Positions 1 through 5,342 of a stretch of 5,342 nucleotides of DNA are shown here, in pieces. Each line of letters opens with the position of its first letter. The stretch's first letter is position 1. This DNA comes from Novosphingobium sp. (GTDB lineage: Bacteria; Pseudomonadota; Alphaproteobacteria; Sphingomonadales; Sphingomonadaceae), in the NCBI GenBank assembly GCA_028697875.1, contig JAQVEQ010000189.1, forward strand, positions 1 through 5,342, in the 5' to 3' direction. Made by a program: the position numbers and the translations under genes. The notes under the pieces are model-generated. The model had not been told where the DNA came from and ran no database searches. It saw only the letters and a program-made list of their open reading frames with translations.

Positions 1-1
1 C

Positions 2-2176
2 TATCACTATGCGCCCTATGAGATCACCGCCTTGCGGCGGCTGACCGCACAGTATGGAATCGGCGAGGCCTTTCTCGATCGCCTGCTGCGCGAGCGGCGC
101 TTTGTCGATCTTTTCGCGGTGGTGCGCGGTGCGCTGATTGGCTCGGAAGCCAATTATTCGATCAAGTCGATGGAAGCCTTCTATGGCCGTGTGCGCGAGG
201 GTGAGGTCAAAACCGCCGGCGGCTCGGTCGTTGCCTATGAGCGCTGGCGCGAAACCGGCGAACAAACGATCCTCGACGAGATCGAAGACTATAACCGCAT
301 CGACTGTATCTCGACCGAGGAGCTGCGCGACTGGTTGGTGAGCATCCGTCCCGCCGCGCCCTGGCCGGTGCTGGCGGCCGATGCCGGCGACAAGGAAGTC
401 GAGGAGGACGCCGATACGCAGGCCTTGCACGCGAGGCTTGCCGCATCCGGTCTGCCGCAGGAGCGGCAAGACATGTTGTTCAACCTCGGCCTGTTTCACA
501 AGCGCGAGGCCAAGCCCGCGCAATGGGCGGTTTTCGACAGCGCTGGCAAGGACGAGGACGAGCTGATCGACGATCTCGATGCACTGGCCGGTCTAGAAGC
601 CATTGATCCGGCAGAACCCGTCAAACGCTCGGTGCTGCGCCGTTATCGCTTTCCGCTCCAGGAGACCAAGCTGCGCGCCGGCCGCAAAGCGACCGTCCCG
701 GTCGTCGACGGACCGCCGGCCACGGTCACCATCGAAGAACTCGACCGCAGTGAGCGGATCATCGCGATCAAGGCGGGGGCGGCCAAGGCGCATCTTTTGA
801 CCGATCGCCTGACGCTCCACCCCGACTGGCCGCTCAATACGGACGTCATTGCCGCGGCCCTGCGCGATGTGATCGACGATCAGTGCGGTGCGCGCCGCCT
901 GACGGCGCTCGATGATCTGCTGGCGCGCACGGCCCCGCGCCTGGTGACGGGGCCGCGCGCCGATCTGCTTGATGGCGCCGATCCCTTGACCGGCACGATC
1001 GCGGCGATTTCCGCCATGGATGGCACCGTGCTGCCCATCCAGGGCCCGCCGGGAACCGGCAAGACCTATGTGACCGCACGGGCAATCCTTGCGCTGGTGC
1101 GCCAGGGGCACCGTGTTGGCGTGGCCTCGAACAGCCACGAGGCTATCCGCAATGTGCTGATGGGGTGTCTTGCCGCGCAAGATGATGGTGACCCTGTTCC
1201 GGGCCTGTGCATCGGGCACAAGGTTAGCGGCGGCGAAGATGGTTATCCGGACGACTGTTTCGGCGTCATCCGCTCGACGGCCAATGACGATTCCCTCTGG
1301 AGCCGCGCCCATGTGGTCGGCGGCACCGCCTTCTTTTTTGCCCGGTCGGAGCACGAGCAGGCACTCGACTGGCTCTTCGTCGACGAAGCCGGGCAAGTGG
1401 GGATGGCCAATATGGTCGCCATGGGGCGCTGCGCGCGCAACATCGTCTTGGTCGGCGATCCGCGTCAATTGCCGCAGGTCATCCAGGGCGCTCATCCCGA
1501 TCCGGCCAACCTTTCCTGTCTCGAGTGGATGCTGGGCGGGCACGCCACTATCCCGCCCGATCGCGGCATCTTCCTGCCGGTCTCACGCCGCATGCATCCC
1601 GATGTCTGCGGGTTTATTTCGCGGCAGGTCTATGAAGGGCGGCTCGTTAGCGCGCCCGATACAGCCCTCCAGGCAGTCCGCGGGACGGGCTTTCCTGAAG
1701 CTGGCGCTTTCTGGGTGCCGGTCGTTCATGAGGGCAATGCCCAGATCGCAGCCGAGGAAGTCGCGGCCATTCAGGCGGCGATCGACGATCTGCTCTCGGG
1801 AAGCTGGACCGACAAGGATGGGACAACGCGCGCCCTTGAGCCCGCCGATATCATCGTCGTTGCGCCCTACAATGCGCAGGTCAATGCCCTGCAGGACGCC
1901 TTGCCCGCTGGCATTCGTGTCGGCACGGTCGACAAATTCCAGGGGCAGGAAGCACCCGTCTGCCTGGTGTCCATGACCGCCTCCTCGGTCGAGGAAACAC
2001 CGCGCGGCATGGATTTCCTGTTCTCGCTCAACCGCATCAACGTCGCTGTCTCGCGCACCAAAGGCCTCGCGCTCGTCTTCGGCGCACCGCGGCTGCGCGA
2101 AGCAAAATGCGACACCGTCGAACAGATGCGTCTCGTCAACACGCTGTGCGCATTGCCTGAATTTGGAGAGTTGTGA
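2..2176 (+). CDS. TM0106-family RecB-like nuclease / SF1B helicase, 5' end cut by window
   Basis: Predicted DNA or RNA processing enzyme joining an exonuclease to a Upf1/Dna2-like helicase. The frame is open from base 2 and runs through the TTG at 32, so that TTG is not the start. The first codons read YHYAPYE, a sequence typical of the inside of the TM0106 exonuclease domain. Counting residues from the TTG at 32: SIKSMEAFYG at 43-52 and the exonuclease III motif YNRID (Y87, D91, a YX3D pattern) end the RNase H-like nuclease. The helicase follows with Walker A GPPGTGKT 338-345, Walker B DEAGQ 451-455, motif III GDPRQLPQ 475-482, SRRMHP 518-523, PYNAQV 612-617, VDKFQGQE 633-640 and NVAVSRTK 670-677. 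All ATPase motifs look intact. Family members are usually over 1000 residues, so several hundred N-terminal residues, including the expected RecB-like region, lie upstream. The stop directly abuts the McrB-like start, which implies an operon. The family assignment is strong; the substrate is unknown. Confidence 0.95.
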   Translation, partial: YHYAPYEITALRRLTAQYGIGEAFLDRLLRERRFVDLFAVVRGALIGSEANYSIKSMEAFYGRVREGEVKTAGGSVVAYERWRETGEQTILDEIEDYNRIDCISTEELRDWLVSIRPAAPWPVLAADAGDKEVEEDADTQALHARLAASGLPQERQDMLFNLGLFHKREAKPAQWAVFDSAGKDEDELIDDLDALAGLEAIDPAEPVKRSVLRRYRFPLQETKLRAGRKATVPVVDGPPATVTIEELDRSERIIAIKAGAAKAHLLTDRLTLHPDWPLNTDVIAAALRDVIDDQCGARRLTALDDLLARTAPRLVTGPRADLLDGADPLTGTIAAISAMDGTVLPIQGPPGTGKTYVTARAILALVRQGHRVGVASNSHEAIRNVLMGCLAAQDDGDPVPGLCIGHKVSGGEDGYPDDCFGVIRSTANDDSLWSRAHVVGGTAFFFARSEHEQALDWLFVDEAGQVGMANMVAMGRCARNIVLVGDPRQLPQVIQGAHPDPANLSCLEWMLGGHATIPPDRGIFLPVSRRMHPDVCGFISRQVYEGRLVSAPDTALQAVRGTGFPEAGAFWVPVVHEGNAQIAAEEVAAIQAAIDDLLSGSWTDKDGTTRALEPADIIVVAPYNAQVNALQDALPAGIRVGTVDKFQGQEAPVCLVSMTASSVEETPRGMDFLFSLNRINVAVSRTKGLALVFGAPRLREAKCDTVEQMRLVNTLCALPEFGEL
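2165..2170 (+). promoter_or_regulatory. Ribosome-binding site for the McrB-like gene
   Basis: GGAGAG lies six bases before the ATG at 2177, inside the last codons of the helicase gene. It is a good Shine-Dalgarno match at normal spacing and supports this start over later in-frame ATGs. Because the upstream TGA touches the ATG, ribosomes ending the helicase gene could reinitiate here, so the two proteins are probably made together (inference). Confidence 0.8.
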
Positions 2177-5100
2177 ATGTGGACGGATATTGAGGCAAGC
2201 CTCGATAAGAACGAACAGAGTAAACCCTCACCGCTGCGGCGAGCGATTTTCCAGCTCATCCGCAGCTCGGACCTCCGCCCGGGCCATGGCACCCAATACA
2301 TGGTGTCGTTTGAGTTCGGCGAGGGCGAACGGCTGCTATGGGAAATCCGGCAGCCAGAGAACTTTTACCTCCACACCAAGTTTAAGTCCTGTGTTGAAGC
2401 GAAGGGATTTACCGGAACCCCGAAGCCCTATCAGGAAGGCGGAGGCGGCCGGATTTCGGCTTTGGATAACAGATGGGCATTCGATAGAACGGATTGCATT
2501 CTCATACAGATCGAGAGCGCCGAGACCCTGCGCCGGCTGATCGCGGTGCTGTTGCAGTCCGGCGATGCGCTGATGCTCAATCCGGCTGCGATCACGCGCT
2601 GGATCGAGCGGCTGCGCCATTTCTTTCCCGCCTTCGACCGTTTCGATCCGCCCGATTCGCATTTCGATGAGGCGGAGCGGACCTACAAATTGGCGATTGC
2701 CGCCGAGCTCAGGACGGCGATCGAACAGGCCGGTTCCGACCAGGAACTGGCCGATGCCGTCAACACCGCGCTGGCCAAAAGCAATCTGCTGCAATGGCGC
2801 GCTTATTGGCCGATGTCGCCCAAAGGCGACGCCGATCGCGAGCAGCTCTGGCCGGCCTTGCGCGCGCTTGTCGACGCCGCGCTTGGCGCAGCCGACGGTC
2901 ACGCCTCGGCACTGGAGACCTTTGTTGACGCGTGGATTGCGGCTGTTCCGGACGGCAAGCCTGATCCGGCGCGGCAGATCGCCGAATTCCTGTTCCTCCA
3001 TCTCGCTCCGCACGAAGGCATCTATATCCGCCATTCGGTGCGCCAGGATCTGTGGCTCGAAGCCGTCGGCAGCCGCTTTCCCGATCATGCGTCGATGGCC
3101 GACACCTACCGCGACGAATGGCGCTTCATGCAGGCCGTGCGCGCTGCTTTTGCGGACCGGGGTCTGGCGCCGCGCGACATGATCGACGTGCAAAGCGCGC
3201 TGTGGATCGTCCACAATTACAAGGAAGAAGATGTGGCGACCTTTTCGCGCGATGCGATCGAGGCGGCGATGGACGCCTATGACAGCTACCGCCAGTCGGG
3301 CGAGCACGCCGCCATCTTCGAAGCCTTTGGTGAGCCGCGCGACTATTGGGTGCGCTCGACACGCGCGCGACCGGGTCGGGTCTATCCCTCCAAGCCGATC
3401 GTCGGCTTCCTGCGCGGCAAGACGCAGCTCAATGGCGGGTGGGGACAGAAGGCCGATGCCGCCGCCCAGCTCCACAATGCAGGTTACATCATCGTCGATG
3501 CCGATGACGCCCCGGTCACCCCGCCCGAGCGCTACGAGCATCTGATCCGCGACGCAGATCGCATCCGGCTCTGTGCGCGAAACTATTATGTCGAACCGGC
3601 GCGTGAGAACGGCGCGGCAGACATTGCAATCCGCGCCGGTGACCTTGGCCGCGACATGGGACTGCGCGACGCGTTCCCGGCGATCTGCAGCGCGCTTGGC
3701 GGGGAGAAATTTCAGAAGCTCGCCAATGTCCCCGCGCCCTCGCACACGTTGCCAAATCCTAGCAGTTCCACCGTCTTCACCTACCAGCTCGCCTCAGCGG
3801 AAGGGCACCAAATCATGACCTTTGAACCGATGACCGCGATGCCGGCGACCACCAATCTCATCCTTTACGGCCCGCCCGGGACCGGCAAGACTTATGCCAC
3901 GGCCTGGGAGGCCGTGCGGCTTTGCCTGGGCGATGCCGCAGCCGAACCACTGCGCGGTGACCGCGACACCCTGATGGCCGAGTATCGCCGTCTTGCCGGC
4001 GAAGGACGGATCGAGTTCGTCACCTTTCACCAGTCCTTCGCCTACGAGGATTTCGTCGAGGGGCTGCGGCCGACGACAGGAGTCGAACAGGAAGGCGACG
4101 ATGAGGCTGCCAGCACTTCGGGTGGCTTTAGTCTCAAGCCCCATGCCGGCGTGTTCAAGATCATCAGCGAGAGAGCGCGGCTCGACACCGGCGATGCGCC
4201 GGCCAAGCGGCTCGATCGCTCGCGCCCGATCTACAAGATCGCGCTCGGTCAGCGCGGCAGCCAGGAAGAGCGGATCCGCGCAGGGCTCGATGGCGGGCTG
4301 ATCCATCTCGGCTGGGGCGGAGATATCGACTGGTCCGACGAGCGCTTCGATGATTTCGAAGAAATCCGGAAGACGTGGAATGACGAGAAGGATCCCGACG
4401 CATCCGGCAAGGACCCCAATATCGAGATGCTTTACGCTTTTCGCTCCGGCCTGCAGGTCGGCGACTATGTCGTCATCTCCGATGGCCGTGACAGCTACCG
4501 TGCTTTGGGCCGGGTGAGCGGCGAATATTATTTCGATGCCGACGCCGATTTCCATCCGCATCGACGTCGCGTCGAATGGATCTGGCGCGATGATAATGGC
4601 GCCGAGCGCGCCCCATTCTACGCCCGCAATTTCCGCCGCCAGTCAGCCTATCGGCTTGATCCGGACCGGATCGACTGGGATGCGCTCGAAGCGGTGGTGA
4701 TCGATCCCAATGCCGAGCGGCCGGTAGCCGGCGCGCGGCCGCATGTCCTGATTATCGACGAGATCAACAGGGCCAACATCTCCAAGGTGTTCGGCGAGCT
4801 GATCACGCTACTCGAAACCGACAAGCGGCTCGGCTGCGAAAACGAAGTCCGGGTGCGGCTTCCCTATTCGGGGACGAGTTTCGGCGTGCCGGCCAACCTG
4901 CACATTATCGGCACCATGAACACCGCGGACCGGTCGATCGCACTGCTCGACACCGCCTTGCGCCGCCGCTTCACCTTCCGTGAGCTGATGCCCGATGTCG
5001 AAGAACTGCGCCGGGCGCTGGCGACCAGAGGGCTTGATGCCGCAAATCTTGAGGGGATCGATCTGTGCAAACTGCTGCACACGATCAACGAGCGGATCGA

Positions 5101-5342
5101 ATATCTCTTCGATCGCGAACACCAGATCGGCCACGCCTATTTCACCGGCTGTCGTGGCCGCGCCGATGTCGAAGACGTCATGCGCCACAAGGTCATCCCG
5201 CTCTTGACCGAGTACTTCTACGAGGATTGGTCGAAAGTCGCCGCGGTGCTCGGCGATGGCGACGCCGCCAATGGCTCCCATTTCCTCGAAGCGCGGCGGC
5301 TGACGGCGCCGGCCGGATTTGCCAACGATGAGCTGGGCGGCG
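2177..5342 (+). CDS. mcrB: McrB-type AAA+ GTPase with large N-terminal extension and EVE-like insertion, 3' end cut by window
   Basis: Homologue of McrB, the GTP-hydrolysing motor of McrBC type IV restriction, which binds modified DNA and drives the McrC nuclease. One frame is open from the ATG at 2177 to the window edge: 1055 codons with no stop, against 459 residues for E. coli McrB. Residues 1-115 form an unrecognised domain. Residues 116-355 look mostly helical. Residues 359-441 resemble the ScoMcrA-type N-terminal head domain. The AAA+ core has Walker A GPPGTGKT 565-572, FHQS 617-620, GVFKII 658-663, Walker B LIIDEINR ending at 865 (D861, E862), the McrB signature MNTADRS 914-920, RRRF 929-932 and IGHAYF 984-989. 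An EVE/PUA-like segment sits at about 684-827, between Walker A and Walker B. The C-terminal end is missing but probably short, since the usual late McrB motifs are already present. Catalytic residues look intact. McrC is expected downstream. Confidence 0.95.
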   Translation, partial: MWTDIEASLDKNEQSKPSPLRRAIFQLIRSSDLRPGHGTQYMVSFEFGEGERLLWEIRQPENFYLHTKFKSCVEAKGFTGTPKPYQEGGGGRISALDNRWAFDRTDCILIQIESAETLRRLIAVLLQSGDALMLNPAAITRWIERLRHFFPAFDRFDPPDSHFDEAERTYKLAIAAELRTAIEQAGSDQELADAVNTALAKSNLLQWRAYWPMSPKGDADREQLWPALRALVDAALGAADGHASALETFVDAWIAAVPDGKPDPARQIAEFLFLHLAPHEGIYIRHSVRQDLWLEAVGSRFPDHASMADTYRDEWRFMQAVRAAFADRGLAPRDMIDVQSALWIVHNYKEEDVATFSRDAIEAAMDAYDSYRQSGEHAAIFEAFGEPRDYWVRSTRARPGRVYPSKPIVGFLRGKTQLNGGWGQKADAAAQLHNAGYIIVDADDAPVTPPERYEHLIRDADRIRLCARNYYVEPARENGAADIAIRAGDLGRDMGLRDAFPAICSALGGEKFQKLANVPAPSHTLPNPSSSTVFTYQLASAEGHQIMTFEPMTAMPATTNLILYGPPGTGKTYATAWEAVRLCLGDAAAEPLRGDRDTLMAEYRRLAGEGRIEFVTFHQSFAYEDFVEGLRPTTGVEQEGDDEAASTSGGFSLKPHAGVFKIISERARLDTGDAPAKRLDRSRPIYKIALGQRGSQEERIRAGLDGGLIHLGWGGDIDWSDERFDDFEEIRKTWNDEKDPDASGKDPNIEMLYAFRSGLQVGDYVVISDGRDSYRALGRVSGEYYFDADADFHPHRRRVEWIWRDDNGAERAPFYARNFRRQSAYRLDPDRIDWDALEAVVIDPNAERPVAGARPHVLIIDEINRANISKVFGELITLLETDKRLGCENEVRVRLPYSGTSFGVPANLHIIGTMNTADRSIALLDTALRRRFTFRELMPDVEELRRALATRGLDAANLEGIDLCKLLHTINERIEYLFDREHQIGHAYFTGCRGRADVEDVMRHKVIPLLTEYFYEDWSKVAAVLGDGDAANGSHFLEARRLTAPAGFANDELGG
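3251..3499 (+). other. Encoded domain: ScoMcrA-type head-like, putative DNA-binding module
   Basis: Residues 359-441 of the McrB-like protein read as a helix (RDAIEAAMDAYDSY), then FEAFGEPRDYWV, then YPSKPIVGFLRG (Y403, P404, S405, K406), then NGGWGQKADAAAQLHNAGY ending in IIVD. The order matches the pattern I recall for the N-terminal head domain of ScoMcrA-like modified-DNA restriction proteins: a helix with AxxxYD, a GxxxSRxY-like strand, YPsKAIvG, an SGG-like turn and LxxxGFxI. The match is from memory and is diverged. The domain may help the McrB motor engage DNA (inference). Confidence 0.45.
3799..3817 (+). promoter_or_regulatory. Possible internal ribosome-binding site and ATG for a motor-only McrB isoform
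   Basis: GGAAGGG at 3799-3805 is followed, after nine bases, by an in-frame ATG at 3815 (residue 547). This lies 18 residues before Walker A and after the N-terminal DNA-binding-type domains. E. coli mcrB is known to use an internal start that yields McrB(S), a form without the DNA-binding domain. The spacing and position here would permit the same, but GGAAGG also simply encodes part of the protein and may be chance. Confidence 0.3.
4226..4657 (+). other. Encoded domain: EVE/PUA-like insertion inside the AAA+ core
   Basis: Residues 684-827 of the McrB-like protein begin PIYKIALGQRGS. They continue with IHLGWGGDIDW (709-719), LQVGDYVVISDG (759-770), ALGRVSGEYYF and HPHRRRVEWIW (793-803). The order of an opening strand, a GW-containing segment, a GDxVV strand, a GxVxGxYY strand and HxRxVxW is typical of the EVE-like members of the PUA superfamily that accompany many McrB proteins. 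EVE domains bind modified bases in DNA or RNA. The segment falls after GVFKII and before Walker B; E. coli McrB has only about 75 residues between Walker A and Walker B, against about 290 here. The binding target is not visible from sequence. Confidence 0.7.

Noticed and set aside
32..34. TTG as the start codon of the helicase gene
   Set aside because: The frame is open back to base 2 and the upstream codons (YHYAPYE) are themselves typical of the TM0106 exonuclease domain, so the gene begins outside the window.
287..304. Loss of an acidic residue in the exonuclease motif (YNRID instead of the common YNRDD)
   Set aside because: The YX3D pattern needs the tyrosine and the last aspartate, and both are present, so the change does not suggest an inactive enzyme.
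593..1543. Long minus-strand open frame of 316 codons opposite the helicase
   Set aside because: It lies wholly inside the helicase gene, has no recognisable domain, and long antisense frames are common opposite high-GC genes.
566..1800. Recurring GATCGACGATC strings at about 566, 871 and 1780
   Set aside because: All fall in the same reading frame and encode Ile-Asp-Asp with preferred codons; there is no regular spacing or repeat structure beyond this.
2336..3745. Minus-strand open frame of 469 codons opposite the McrB-like gene
   Set aside because: The + frame from 2177 is continuous across it and encodes recognisable domains; the antisense product has low-complexity composition and no family features.
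1043..3897. Near-identical stretch shared by 1043-1070 and 3869-3896
   Set aside because: Both encode the Walker A loop GPPGTGKTY with preferred codons. The similarity ends at the motif edges, so it is functional constraint and not a duplicated segment.

Overview
The window is coding almost from end to end on the + strand. It holds two large genes of a restriction or defence type locus, and both are cut by the window edges. Overall composition is high GC (roughly 60-68% in most hand-counted stretches), with codon use rich in GGC, CGC, GCC, GAT and ATC. This fits a high-GC proteobacterium, perhaps an alphaproteobacterium such as a sphingomonad or rhizobial relative. That assignment is inferred from composition only.

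Positions 2-2176 encode the C-terminal 725 codons of a TM0106-family protein. It carries the end of a DEDD-type (RNase H-like) exonuclease domain and then a complete superfamily 1B, Upf1/Dna2-like helicase. The N-terminal part, which in this family normally holds a RecB-like (PD-(D/E)XK) nuclease region, lies upstream of the window.

The TGA at 2174-2176 is followed with no gap by an ATG at 2177, behind a GGAGAG ribosome-binding site inside the end of the first gene. From this ATG one frame stays open to the right edge (1055 codons plus one base). It encodes a very large McrB-type AAA+ GTPase. The core has Walker A (GPPGTGKT), Walker B (LIIDEINR), the McrB signature MNTADRS, an RRRF arginine-finger region and the late IGHAYF motif. 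It is preceded by about 545 residues of N-terminal domains. An EVE/PUA-like domain of about 145 residues appears to be inserted inside the AAA+ core, between Walker A and Walker B.

The tandem, translationally coupled arrangement suggests a type IV (modification-dependent) restriction module in which a nuclease-helicase works with an McrB motor. An mcrC-like nuclease gene is predicted just downstream, outside the window. No RNA genes, CRISPR arrays, insertion sequences, terminators or intergenic gaps are visible. The less common features are the helicase-McrB coupling, the EVE-like insertion, a possible internal start just before Walker A that recalls E. coli McrB(S), and a lower-GC patch at the 5' end of the McrB-like gene.
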